Source: Pelomonas sp. Root1217 (GTDB lineage Bacteria > Pseudomonadota > Gammaproteobacteria > Burkholderiales > Burkholderiaceae_C). From it: a stretch of DNA of 64,000 bases. Numbering within the stretch: the first letter of the stretch is position 1; every line of letters begins with the position of its first letter. The stretch spans positions 1 to 64,000 of the forward strand of contig NZ_LMDC01000029.1 in NCBI RefSeq assembly GCF_001425705.1. The letters run 5' to 3'. The notes beneath the pieces are model-generated. The model did no database searches and had not been told where the DNA came from. It saw only the letters and a list, made by a program, of their open reading frames with translations. This document shows positions 19,265 through 28,097 of the stretch, piece by piece. The position numbers were made by a program, and so were the translations under genes.

Positions 19265-20035
19265 TTACTTCACGTCCTTCCAGTACGAGGCGTTCAGGCG
19301 CCAGGCAAACACGGTCAGGATGGACAGGAAGATCAGCACGATCACGCCGAGCTGAAAGCGCTGGCCCTGCGCGGGCTCGCCCATCCACTGCAAATAGGCA
19401 ACCAGGTCGGCCACGGCTTCGTCGTACTGGCGTTCGGACAAAGTGCCGGGCGTCAGTTGTTGGTAGCCGGCGAAGACGTGGGTCTTCTTGTCGTGGTCGT
19501 GCGGGTCGGCGACTTCCTCGAACTTCGCGGCGCGCTGGCCCTGCAGTTCCCACAGCACATGCGGCATCGCGACGCTGGGGAAGGCCATGTTGTTCCAACC
19601 GGTCGCCTTGGTGTCGTCGCGGTAGAAGCTCCGCATGTAGGTGTAGAGGTAGTCGGCACCCGAACCCTTGGCGCCGTCGGCGCGCGAGCGGGCGATGACG
19701 CTCAGGTCGGGCGGGTTGGCGCCGAACCAGGCCTTGGCGTCTTTCGGGTCGATGCTGACCTTCATGGTCTCACCGACCTTTTCGGCCGCGAACAGCAGGT
19801 TGTTCTTGATGTCGGCTTCGGACAGGCCGATGTCGCGCATGCGGTTGTAGCGCATGTAGGCGGCCGAATGGCAGTTCAGGCAGTAGTTGACGAACAGCTT
19901 GGCGCCGCTTTGCAGCGCCGCCATGTCCGACATCTTTTCCTTGGGGAACTTGTCCCACTCGATGCCGCCGGTGTTGGCCTGGGCGGCACCCACGAAGCCC
20001 AGGGTGGCCAGCAGGAGAGCGATCAGCTTTTTCAT
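19265..20035 (-). CDS. petC: ubiquinol-cytochrome c reductase, cytochrome c1 subunit
   Basis: A 256-residue membrane-anchored c-type cytochrome. The signal peptide ends near AQA (residue 20), the haem-binding CLNCH is C52-x-x-C55-H56, and the axial methionine lies in the SVAMPHVLWELQG region. One C-terminal helix (GVIVLIFLSILTVFAWRL) anchors it in the inner membrane. It passes electrons from the Rieske protein to soluble cytochrome c in complex III. ATG 20035 gives the proper signal peptide; upstream frame is a shadow of petB. Third gene of petABC, 20 bases behind petB. Confidence 0.95.
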   Translation of the reverse strand: MKKLIALLLATLGFVGAAQANTGGIEWDKFPKEKMSDMAALQSGAKLFVNYCLNCHSAAYMRYNRMRDIGLSEADIKNNLLFAAEKVGETMKVSIDPKDAKAWFGANPPDLSVIARSRADGAKGSGADYLYTYMRSFYRDDTKATGWNNMAFPSVAMPHVLWELQGQRAAKFEEVADPHDHDKKTHVFAGYQQLTPGTLSERQYDEAVADLVAYLQWMGEPAQGQRFQLGVIVLIFLSILTVFAWRLNASYWKDVK

Positions 20036-20055
20036 TGGTGTTGTTGCTCCGCGGC

Positions 20056-21462
20056 TCAGTGGGCGTGGAAGGTCACACGGTCCGGCACAGCCTTGGGCGT
20101 GCCGAGGCGGCTCCACCAGGGCATCAGCAGGAAGAAGCCGAAGTAGAACAAGGTACCCACCTGGGCGACCAGGGTGCCCACGTCGCTCGGCGGCTGGATG
20201 CCGAGGTAGCCCAGCCACAGAAAGAAGACGACGAAGACGGCATAGACGTATTTGTGCCAGTCGGGGCGGTAACGGATCGACTTGACCGGGCTGTGGTCCA
20301 GCCAGGGCAGGAAGAACAGGATGATGACCGCGCCGCCCATGACGACGACGCCCCAGAACTTAGCGTCGAAGACCTTGAGCAGGAAGATCAGCACGGCTGC
20401 AGCCACCAGCAGGGCCACCTTGGCGGCACCGCCGAACTTGCCCTTCAGGAAGCTCACGACGGCCGCGATGCCGACGACGCCGCACAGCACGTTGACCATC
20501 GTGTCGGTCGTGGCGCGCAGCATCGAGTAGAACGGCGTGAAGTACCAAACCGGGGCGATGTGCGCCGGCGTCTTCAGCGGGTCGGCCGGGATGAAGTTGT
20601 TGTACTCGAGGAAGTAGCCGCCGAGTTCCGGTGCGAAGAACAGGATGGACGTGAAGACCATCAGGAAGATGCAGACGCCGTAGATGTCGTGCACCGTGTA
20701 GAACGGGTGGAAGGCGATGCCGTCCAGCGGGATGCCGGTCTTGGGGTCCTTGTGCTTCTTGATCTCGACGCCGTCGGGGTTGTTGGAGCCGACGTCATGC
20801 AGGGCCAGCAGGTGGGCCACCACCAGGCCCAGCAGCACCAGCGGCACGGCGATGACGTGGAAGCTGAAGAAGCGGTTCAGGGTTGCATCGCCAACGACGT
20901 AGTCGCCGCGGATCATCAGCGCCAGGTCCGGGCCGACGAAGGGCACGGCGGCGAACAGGTTCACGATGACCTGGGCGCCCCAGTAGGACATCTGGCCCCA
21001 GGGCAGCAGATAGCCCATGAAGGCTTCGGCCATCAGGCACAGGAAGATCGCGCAGCCGAAGATCCAGACCAGCTCGCGCGGCTTGCGGTAGCTGCCGTAG
21101 ATGAGGCCACGGAACATGTGCAGGTAGACCACGACGAAGAAGGCCGAGGCGCCGGTGCTGTGCATGTAGCGGATCAGCCAGCCCCAGGGCACGTCGCGCA
21201 TGATGTACTCGACAGACGCGAAGGCCAGGCCGGCATCGGGCTTGTAGTGCATCACCAGGAAGATCCCGGTGACGATCTGGATCACCAGCACCAGCAGCGC
21301 CAGCGAGCCGAAGATGTACCACCAGTTGAAGTTCTTCGGCGCGTAGTACTCCGACATGTGGACCTTGTAGGCATCGAACGCGGTTGGGAACCGGTTCTCC
21401 AGCCAGGTCATGGTCTTCACGCCTGCCGAGGCGCCTGCGGGTGCTTCCTTGAATTCAGCCAT
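20056..21462 (-). CDS. petB: cytochrome b subunit of the bc1 complex
   Basis: A 468-residue polytopic membrane protein and the core of complex III. Conserved pieces include GSLALLVLVIQIVTGIFLVM, the haem-ligand helix containing RYMHSTGASAFFVVVYLHMF, LLPWGQMSYWGAQV, and the Qo-site loop PEWYF-equivalent region at APVWYFTPFYSMLRA. Both N-terminal (b6-like) and C-terminal (subunit IV-like) parts are in one chain, as usual in proteobacteria. Middle gene of petABC, nine bases behind petA. Confidence 0.95.
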   Translation of the reverse strand: MAEFKEAPAGASAGVKTMTWLENRFPTAFDAYKVHMSEYYAPKNFNWWYIFGSLALLVLVIQIVTGIFLVMHYKPDAGLAFASVEYIMRDVPWGWLIRYMHSTGASAFFVVVYLHMFRGLIYGSYRKPRELVWIFGCAIFLCLMAEAFMGYLLPWGQMSYWGAQVIVNLFAAVPFVGPDLALMIRGDYVVGDATLNRFFSFHVIAVPLVLLGLVVAHLLALHDVGSNNPDGVEIKKHKDPKTGIPLDGIAFHPFYTVHDIYGVCIFLMVFTSILFFAPELGGYFLEYNNFIPADPLKTPAHIAPVWYFTPFYSMLRATTDTMVNVLCGVVGIAAVVSFLKGKFGGAAKVALLVAAAVLIFLLKVFDAKFWGVVVMGGAVIILFFLPWLDHSPVKSIRYRPDWHKYVYAVFVVFFLWLGYLGIQPPSDVGTLVAQVGTLFYFGFFLLMPWWSRLGTPKAVPDRVTFHAH

Positions 21463-21471
21463 GACTTGTCC

Positions 21472-22068
21472 TTATGCCTTCTTGTCTTCGCCGATCATCA
21501 GACGCGTGTCGGACAGGTACATGTACGGCGGCACCTCGAGGTTGTCGGGCGCGGGCTTGTTCTTGAAGACGCGACCCGCCATGTCGAAGGTGGAGCCGTG
21601 GCAGGGGCAAAGGAAGCCGCCGTTCCAGTCGTCCGGCAGCGACGGTTGCGCGCCCGGCGCGAACTTGTCGCTCGGCGAGCAGCCCAGGTGCGAGCAGATG
21701 CCGACGACGACGAGGTACTCCGGCTTGATCGAGCGGTTCTCGTTCTTGGCGTAGTCGGGGATGGGGAAGGCCTTGCGGTCCGAATTCGGGTCGGCCAGCT
21801 GGCTGTCGTTCTTCTTCAGGGCCTCGATCTGCTCTGGCGTGCGCCGCACGATCCAGACCGGCTTGCCACGCCATTCGACGGTGAGCTTTTCGCCGGGCTT
21901 GATGCCGGAGATGTCGACCTCGACGGGGGCACCGGCGGCCTTGGCGCGCTCGCTCGGCGCAAAAGTGCTGACGAAAGGCACGGCGGTCGCAACGCCACCA
22001 ACGGCGCCGGCACAACCGGTTGCAATCAACCAGGTCCGCTTGCCTTGGTCCACTTGCTGGTCACTCAT
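21472..22068 (-). CDS. petA: ubiquinol-cytochrome c reductase iron-sulfur (Rieske) subunit
   Basis: A 198-residue Rieske protein. The [2Fe-2S] ligands lie in CSHLGCSP and CPCHGSTFD. The N-terminus has a TAT-type anchor (KRTWLIATGCAGAVGGVATA), fitting with export by the Tat system encoded in this window. First gene of petABC; AGAGGA precedes the ATG. Upstream on the minus strand, TAGAAT at 22109-22114 is a possible -10 box about 40 bases from the start, without a clear -35. Confidence 0.95.
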   Translation of the reverse strand: MSDQQVDQGKRTWLIATGCAGAVGGVATAVPFVSTFAPSERAKAAGAPVEVDISGIKPGEKLTVEWRGKPVWIVRRTPEQIEALKKNDSQLADPNSDRKAFPIPDYAKNENRSIKPEYLVVVGICSHLGCSPSDKFAPGAQPSLPDDWNGGFLCPCHGSTFDMAGRVFKNKPAPDNLEVPPYMYLSDTRLMIGEDKKA

Positions 22069-22244
22069 GAGGGTCCTCTAAAGAGACTTCTGATCGGGGC
22101 AGCCAAGGATTCTAGCGGACGCTTGTTGGCACGCCGGGCGAGGCGGCGGCACGCGATTGCAGGTTTCCCCCCTTGCCGCCCCCTAGACTTGCGCCCAACA
22201 TCGCACGCAGCCGTCATTCGAACGGCGCCAACCTGGAGCACCGA

Positions 22245-22667
22245 ATGAGTTTCTTCTCCGAGTTCAAGGAGTTCGCCGTCAAAGGCAATGTCGTCGACCT
22301 GGCGGTCGGCGTGATCATCGGCGGCGCCTTCGGCAAGATCGTCGACTCCCTGGTCGGAGACGTCATCATGCCGGTCGTCAGCAAGATCTTCGGCGGCCTG
22401 GATTTCAGCAATTACTTCATCCCGCTGGCCGGCCAGACGGCCACGACGCTGGCCGAAGCCAAAAAAACCGGCGCCGTGCTGGCCTATGGCAGCTTCCTGA
22501 CCGTTTCGCTGAACTTCATCATCCTGGCCTTCGTCATCTTCCTGATGATTCAGCAGATCAACCGCCTCAAGCGCGAACCCGAAGCCGCGGCCGCGCCGGC
22601 CGAGCCGCCGGCCACGCCGGAAGACATTCAACTGCTGCGGGAGATTCGCGATTCGCTGAAGCGCTAA
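22245..22667 (+). CDS. mscL: large-conductance mechanosensitive channel MscL
   Basis: A 140-residue inner-membrane channel that opens under osmotic downshock. The hallmark N-terminus [20 protein letters not shown] continues into a first helix with [12 protein letters not shown]; a second helix is [20 protein letters not shown], followed by a cytoplasmic tail. ATG 22245 is preceded by GGAG at a good distance. Divergent from petABC and followed by a strong terminator. Confidence 0.95.
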   Translation: MSFFSEFKEFAVKGNVVDLAVGVIIGGAFGKIVDSLVGDVIMPVVSKIFGGLDFSNYFIPLAGQTATTLAEAKKTGAVLAYGSFLTVSLNFIILAFVIFLMIQQINRLKREPEAAAAPAEPPATPEDIQLLREIRDSLKR

Positions 22668-22686
22668 GCTCTCGCGCCGCCTCGCC

Positions 22687-22717
22687 GCCCGGTAAGCAAT
22701 GGTTACCGGGCTTTTTT
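22687..22717 (+). terminator. rho-independent terminator of mscL
   Basis: GCCCGGTAA and TTACCGGGC form a nine-pair stem around a seven-base loop and are followed by TTTTTT, starting 19 bases after the mscL stop. Confidence 0.9.
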
Positions 22718-22798
22718 GTGCGAGGAATTTGGCAACTGGTTGAAAACCCGCACCTGTTGCAGGCGCGATACTTTCGACGCAGCTCGTGCCACTAGTTG

Positions 22799-25219
22799 AT
22801 GAACGCGCCAGAGATACGCCTGAACCCGCACCTCGAAGCCTCGCTGACCCGCATCCGTCTGGCGGGTGAGCAGGCGGCCGAGCGCTGCGCGGAAGGTCTC
22901 GGGCTGTCGGCGTTGTCCTCAGGGCAGATCAAGAAGCGCGACATGCTGCTCGCGGCTCAATTCGTGTTCCGCCAGCAACAAGGCGTGTTCTCGCAGCGTT
23001 TTGTGCAGAGTTTGCGCAAACAGGTGTCGGCCGAACAATCCGATACCAAACCGCAAGCGGCGCCCACAGCCAAAAAGGCCTGGGACGAGCTCTCGCTGAT
23101 GGACGACGACCAGGTCAACAACCTGGTGGCCGCAGACCGCATCGGCCTGGCCATTGGCCACCACTGCGAGTGGGAACTGCGCGAGGTGGAATCCTATGTC
23201 GCCGGCATCCAGGTCGGCGAACGCAACCCCTTGCGGCCCGAACTCATCGGCCAGGGCCTGCTTGATGCCATTCAGGCCATCACCGACGACCCCGTCACCC
23301 GCCAGACGCTGACCGACGAATTGACCCGCGCGCTGGCCCAGGAGATGCGCGCCTGCTATGCCGATATCGCCGAGCTGCTGCGCTCGCGCGGGCTGCGACC
23401 CCAGGACTTGCGCGTGCGCGCATCGCCAGATGGCGCCGCCTCGCGTCTCGGCGGCCTTGGCGCAGGCACCCAGCCAGGTGATCTCGATTCGGGCCATGGC
23501 GGCATGTCCACGCGCGGCGGCTACGGTGGCTCGGGGCATGGCGGCCTGAGCGGCCAGGGAGGCCCCGGCGGCGGCCGCAACAGCGGCTTCGGTGGACCCG
23601 GCGGCGGCTTTGGCAGCCGCGGCGGCGGTGGAGGCAGCGGCGGCTTTGGCCGGGTCGACCCCCAGATGATGGACCTGCTGCGCCGCCTGGCGCAGGCCCC
23701 CGGAGCCTATGAGCCGGCCTATGACAGCCACGGCAACTCCGGGCGCATGGGTCTGGACACCCTCAGTGGTGAGCCCAGTGCCTGGGGGCAGATGCCGCTG
23801 CCGCCCAACCTGATCAACCAACATCGCGACGAACTGCGCCAGATGGCCACGGGCCGGCTGGATCACATGGTCATCGACGTCGTCGCCGGCCTGTTCGACC
23901 AGATCCTGTCCGACCCCAAGGTGCCGCCGCAGATGGCGCGCCTGCTGGCCCGCCTGCAACTGCCTGTGCTGCGCGTGGCCTTGGGCGACGAGACCTTCTT
24001 CTCCTCGCGCCGCCATCCGGTGCGGGTGTTCGTCAACCGCATGGCGTCCCTCGCCTGCGCCTTTGACGACTTCAGCGACGACCCCGGGCGCTCCTTCCTG
24101 GCGCATGTGCGCGACCTCGTGCAGGACGTCGCCCAGGGCGACTTCGACCGCATGGACGTCTACACGGCCAAGCTGGACGCACTCGAAACCTTCATCACCG
24201 AGCAGACCCGCAGCACGCTGAAAGCCGCCGGCGACGCCGCTGCCGTCGTCGAGCGCCGCGAAACTGACCTGCGCCTGCAGCAGCGCTACGCCTTGCAACT
24301 GCAGCAGCAACTGGCCAAGGTGCCGATGCAGGACTTCCTGCGCACCTTCCTGGCCCAGGTCTGGTCCCAGGCCATCGTGCTGGCTTCGCGCGAAGGCGCG
24401 CCGGAGCGGGCCCTGCGCCTGCGCACCCTCGGCCGCACCCTCGTCATGAGCGTGCAGCCCAAGGGCGGCACGGCGGCACGCTCCGACTTCCTGCGCGAGC
24501 TGCCCAATCTGATGCGCACCCTCAACGAGGGCATGGATCTGATCCGTTGGCCGGACGGCCCGCGCAAGGACTTCTTCGGCGTGCTGCTGCCGGCCCATGC
24601 CGAGTCGCTGAAGGGTCAGGCGCCCAGCGCCCTGGACACCAACCTGCTGATCAAGCAGCTCGACCAGATCTTCGGCGTCGCGCCGCCGGCCGAGGCCGAT
24701 CTCGCCAAGCCCATGGCCGGCGAGACCGCGCCTGGCGATCTCGACGCCAGCCAGCGCCTGACGCCGGCCGAGGCCAAGAGCCTGGGCCTTGTCGAGGAAG
24801 CCAGCGTTGACTGGAACGGCGAACTGGACCTGGACCTGTCAGGCAACGACGCCGCGGCCGCGGCTGAGCCGCTGCAGGCCGTGGACATTTCCATCGATGG
24901 CCTGCCCGCCGTCGAGAGCGCGCCCGATGCCAGCAGCGGCGCCCTGCTGGTGGACAACATGCAGCTCGGCTTCGCCTATCAGATGCACACCGGCAACGAA
25001 TGGCAGAAGGTGCGCCTGGCCCATGTCAGCGCCGGCCGCAGCTTCTTCATCTTCACGCACGGCAACCGCCACCAGGAGACGGTGACGATGACAGCCCGCA
25101 TGCTGAGAAAGCTCTGCGAGGCCGACCGCATGCGTGCCTATGAACACGGTCAGTTGCTTGAGCGTGCAACGGCTCGTGCGCGGGCGCAACTGGCGGCGCT
25201 TACACCGGCGGCGCGCTGA
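22799..25219 (+). CDS. DUF1631 family protein
   Basis: An 806-residue protein of a family common in beta- and gammaproteobacteria and of unknown function; older databases sometimes call it thymidine phosphorylase without basis. It has an alpha-helical N-terminal domain (residues 1-220), a strikingly Gly-rich linker (about 225-290, rich in GGY, GGF and RGGGGG), a large helical DUF1631 core, and a C-terminal beta-rich domain (about 715-800, QLGFAYQMHTGNEWQKVRL) that could be PilZ-like. ATG 22799 is used; a TTG lies one codon earlier. Its 3' end overlaps the convergent pdxA by 20 bases. Confidence 0.75.
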   Translation: MNAPEIRLNPHLEASLTRIRLAGEQAAERCAEGLGLSALSSGQIKKRDMLLAAQFVFRQQQGVFSQRFVQSLRKQVSAEQSDTKPQAAPTAKKAWDELSLMDDDQVNNLVAADRIGLAIGHHCEWELREVESYVAGIQVGERNPLRPELIGQGLLDAIQAITDDPVTRQTLTDELTRALAQEMRACYADIAELLRSRGLRPQDLRVRASPDGAASRLGGLGAGTQPGDLDSGHGGMSTRGGYGGSGHGGLSGQGGPGGGRNSGFGGPGGGFGSRGGGGGSGGFGRVDPQMMDLLRRLAQAPGAYEPAYDSHGNSGRMGLDTLSGEPSAWGQMPLPPNLINQHRDELRQMATGRLDHMVIDVVAGLFDQILSDPKVPPQMARLLARLQLPVLRVALGDETFFSSRRHPVRVFVNRMASLACAFDDFSDDPGRSFLAHVRDLVQDVAQGDFDRMDVYTAKLDALETFITEQTRSTLKAAGDAAAVVERRETDLRLQQRYALQLQQQLAKVPMQDFLRTFLAQVWSQAIVLASREGAPERALRLRTLGRTLVMSVQPKGGTAARSDFLRELPNLMRTLNEGMDLIRWPDGPRKDFFGVLLPAHAESLKGQAPSALDTNLLIKQLDQIFGVAPPAEADLAKPMAGETAPGDLDASQRLTPAEAKSLGLVEEASVDWNGELDLDLSGNDAAAAAEPLQAVDISIDGLPAVESAPDASSGALLVDNMQLGFAYQMHTGNEWQKVRLAHVSAGRSFFIFTHGNRHQETVTMTARMLRKLCEADRMRAYEHGQLLERATARARAQLAALTPAAR

Positions 25220-26222
25220 GATCCTTCGTCAGCCGGCGGGCCATTGCGAGTGCCGCACTCATGCTGGCCGGATCGGCCAGACCCTTGCCTGCAATGTCGA
25301 AGGCCGTGCCGTGGTCGGGGCTGGTGCGCACAAAGGGCAGGCCCAGCGTCACGTTGACGCCCTGCTCCACGCCCAGGTACTTCACCGGGATCAGGCCATG
25401 GTCATGCACCATGGCGACGACGACGTCGAACTCGCCCCGCCGGGCCCGCATGAAGATGGTGTCGGGCGCATAGGGGCCGCTGGCATCCATGCCGGCCGCA
25501 CGTGCGTCGGCAATGGCGGGCGCGATATGCAGGATCTCTTCATCACCGAACAAGCCGCCTTCGCCGGCATGCGGGTTCAGCCCGGCCACGGCAATGCGCG
25601 GCGCGGCAATCCCCATGCGCTGCAGCGCCGCCTGGGTGATACGCAGCGTCTCCGCCACCGCCTCGCGGGTCACGCGCGCGATCGCCTCACGCAGCGAGCA
25701 GTGGATCGTGACGAGCACCGTGCGCAGCTCCTCGTTGGCCAGCATCATGCGCACCGGCACGCCGCCAGCCAGGGCCTGCAGCATCTCGGTATGGCCCGGA
25801 TAGGGCGAACCGGCCGCATGCAGGGCCTCCTTGTGGATGGGCGCCGTGACGAGGGCGCGCGCGTGGCCCGCCTGGATCAAGCCAACGGCAGCCTCGATGC
25901 ACAGGGCGGCGGCCGCACCGGCACGGGCAGCGACCTGGCCCAAGGGGGCATCGACCAGGCCCGCCGGCAGCCCCACGGGCTGCCAGACCGGCAGGCAGCG
26001 CGGCGGTACGCGGCCTAACTCATCGGCTCCATGCAATTCGGCGACCGCCAGGCCACCGCCGACCGCAGCGACTGCGCGCCTCATGACGGCAACGTCGCCG
26101 ACCACCAGCGCATCCAGTGGCATCTCGTGCCGCCACAACTTCGCGATGATCTCGGGGCCGATGCCACAGGCATCGCCCATGCTGACGACCAGGGGCTGGC
26201 CTAGGGAGTTTTCCGGGGTCAT
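25200..26222 (-). CDS. pdxA: 4-hydroxythreonine-4-phosphate dehydrogenase PdxA
   Basis: A 340-residue enzyme of pyridoxal-5'-phosphate synthesis. It oxidises 4-phosphohydroxy-L-threonine to the aminoketone used by PdxJ. Conserved parts are SMGDACGIGPEII, the TAPIHKEAL substrate segment, YPGHTEMLQ, the metal-site GLNPHAGEGGLFGDEE, and MVHDHGLIPVKY then TSPDHGTAFDIAG. The start at ATG 26222 gives the normal N-terminus; ATG 26237 is five codons upstream. The 20-base tail-to-tail overlap with the DUF1631 gene means the last residues of both proteins are encoded by opposite strands of the same DNA. Confidence 0.93.
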   Translation of the reverse strand: MTPENSLGQPLVVSMGDACGIGPEIIAKLWRHEMPLDALVVGDVAVMRRAVAAVGGGLAVAELHGADELGRVPPRCLPVWQPVGLPAGLVDAPLGQVAARAGAAAALCIEAAVGLIQAGHARALVTAPIHKEALHAAGSPYPGHTEMLQALAGGVPVRMMLANEELRTVLVTIHCSLREAIARVTREAVAETLRITQAALQRMGIAAPRIAVAGLNPHAGEGGLFGDEEILHIAPAIADARAAGMDASGPYAPDTIFMRARRGEFDVVVAMVHDHGLIPVKYLGVEQGVNVTLGLPFVRTSPDHGTAFDIAGKGLADPASMSAALAMARRLTKDLSAPPV

Positions 26223-26282
26223 GCCGCATTCTTTCATCACCCTGGCTGCGCGCTGGCAGACTGCCGGCCGGCTCATCACGCC

Positions 26283-28097
26283 GTGGAGATTTTTTTGCGC
26301 AAGACCCTCGTTGCCGCCTTGATCGCCGGTCTGCACCTGACCGCCCCCGCCGCCACCCAACCGGTGCCCAAACCCGCAGCCACGACGGCTGCCGCCGATG
26401 CCGCCACCAAGGCCCATCTGGCGCTGCAAGCGCTGTTCGACGAAGCGTGGGAGGCCGAGGCCCGCACCGCGCCCGAGTGGGCCACACTGCGCGGTGACCT
26501 GCGCTTCAACGACAAGCTGAGTGACCGCTCCGCGACCGCCCTCGCGGCCCGCGACGCCTTTGCCCGCGACATGCTGGCCCGCGCCCAGGCGGTCGACGTC
26601 GGCCCGCTGAAGGACACCGACCGCGTGTCCCTCGTCCTCTTCATCAACCGCTACCAGCAGGAGGTTGCGATGCAGGGCTTCGCCGGCTATCGCACGCTGA
26701 CGCTGGGCACGCTGTACGGCGCCCAGTCGGCCCTGGCCGGGTTTGCGCGCAATGTGCCGGTCAACAACGAGACCCAGGTCAAGCAGTGGCTGGCGCGCCT
26801 GGCCGCCTATCCGGCGCGGGTCGACCAGGAGATCGCCATCCTGCGCCACGGCCTGGCGCTGGGCTGGGTCACGTCCAAGCCGGTGCTGGCCCGTGCCATC
26901 GCCCAGGTCGAGGGCCAGCTGACCGAGGACGTCACCAAGAGCCCTGCCTACGAGCCCTTCGCTCGCATGACAGTGGACGCCGGCGTCAAGGCCAACTACC
27001 AGACCCAGGGCCAGGCGGCCATGCGCGAGCTCTTCTACCCGGCCCAGCGCAAGCTGCTCGCCGTCATGAAGGACGAGCTCAGCCCCAAGGCGCCCGACAG
27101 CGGCTCGCTGTCGACCTACCCCGGCGGCGACAAGGTCTACGAGGCGCTGATCCTGCGCCATGTGACGCTGCCGCTGGCGGCCGGCGACATCCACACCACC
27201 GGCCTGCGCGAGGCCGCGCGCATCCGTGCCGAGATGGAAAAGGTCAAGGCCGAGGCGGGCTTCGACGGCGACCTCGCCGCCTTCAAGAAATTCCTCTACA
27301 GCGACCCCAAGTTCTTCAACCAGAGCGCCGACGAACTGCTGGACGGCTACCGCGCCATCGCCAAGCGCATCGACCCCGAGCTGCCCAAGCTCTTCACCCA
27401 GTTGCCGCGCTCGCCCTATGGCATCCGCGGCATGCCGCCCTACACCGGCGAAGGCGCGGCCGACAACTACAACGGCCCGTCGCTGGACGGCACGACGCCC
27501 GGCTGGTTCAACGCCAACGCGATCGCCTTCAAGCGCCGGCCCAAGTGGGCGATGGAGACCCTGGTGGCCCACGAGACCGTGCCCGGCCACCACCTGCAGA
27601 TTTCCCGCCAGGTCGAGCTGGGCGAGCTGCCCAACTTCCGCCGCCAATCGCAGTACTCGGTCTTCAGCGAAGGCTGGGCGCTGTATGCCGAGACGCTGGG
27701 GCCGCAGATCGGCCTGTTCCGCGACCCCTACACGCGCTTCGGCCACCTGCAGGCGCAGATGTTCCGCGCCGCCCGCCTGGTCACTGACACCGGCCTGCAC
27801 GCGCTGGGCTGGAACCGCGACAAGGCCATCGCCTACATGATCGAGCAGACCGGCCACGACGCCACCTTCATGACGGCCGAGGTCGACCGCTACCTGTCCC
27901 AGCCCGGCCAGGCGCTGAGCTACATGATGGGCGAACTGAAGATCAAGGAGCTGCGCGCCCGCTCCGAAGCCGCCCTCGGCGCCAGGTTCGACCAGCGCCG
28001 CTTCCACATGGCCGTCATCGACCAGGGGGCCATGCCGCTGCCGCTGCTGGAGCAGCGCATCAATGCGTGGATCTTGAGCGAAAGGGCCAGGCCATGA
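26283..28097 (+). CDS. exported DUF885 family (metallopeptidase-like) protein
   Basis: A 604-residue protein with a signal peptide (KTLVAALIAGLHLTAPAA). The DUF885 zinc-site motif HETVPGHHLQ starts at about H430 and is followed by FSEGWALYAETLG, the signature shared with M32-like carboxypeptidase folds. Probably a periplasmic zinc peptidase, by family. No ATG precedes the signal peptide: GTG 26283 or TTG 26295 must be used, the latter having GTGGAG seven bases upstream as a ribosome binding site. The stop overlaps the next gene by four bases (ATGA), so the two putative peptidases are coupled. Confidence 0.8.
   Translation: MEIFLRKTLVAALIAGLHLTAPAATQPVPKPAATTAAADAATKAHLALQALFDEAWEAEARTAPEWATLRGDLRFNDKLSDRSATALAARDAFARDMLARAQAVDVGPLKDTDRVSLVLFINRYQQEVAMQGFAGYRTLTLGTLYGAQSALAGFARNVPVNNETQVKQWLARLAAYPARVDQEIAILRHGLALGWVTSKPVLARAIAQVEGQLTEDVTKSPAYEPFARMTVDAGVKANYQTQGQAAMRELFYPAQRKLLAVMKDELSPKAPDSGSLSTYPGGDKVYEALILRHVTLPLAAGDIHTTGLREAARIRAEMEKVKAEAGFDGDLAAFKKFLYSDPKFFNQSADELLDGYRAIAKRIDPELPKLFTQLPRSPYGIRGMPPYTGEGAADNYNGPSLDGTTPGWFNANAIAFKRRPKWAMETLVAHETVPGHHLQISRQVELGELPNFRRQSQYSVFSEGWALYAETLGPQIGLFRDPYTRFGHLQAQMFRAARLVTDTGLHALGWNRDKAIAYMIEQTGHDATFMTAEVDRYLSQPGQALSYMMGELKIKELRARSEAALGARFDQRRFHMAVIDQGAMPLPLLEQRINAWILSERARP

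Noticed and set aside
22069-22244. A complete sigma70 promoter for petABC
   Set aside because: Only a -10-like TAGAAT at 22109-22114 is convincing; no -35 hexamer at the right distance, so it is noted in the petA entry and not listed separately.
23361-23373. TATGCCGATATCG in the DUF1631 gene, matching part of the palindrome at 76-95
   Set aside because: It encodes a conserved Ala-Asp-Ile stretch and lacks the second arm, so a shared recombination site is unlikely.
23450-23650. Repetitive GGC-rich DNA that resembles a tandem repeat or CRISPR-like array
   Set aside because: It is the coding sequence of the Gly-rich linker of the DUF1631 protein; there are no regular spacers or conserved repeat units.
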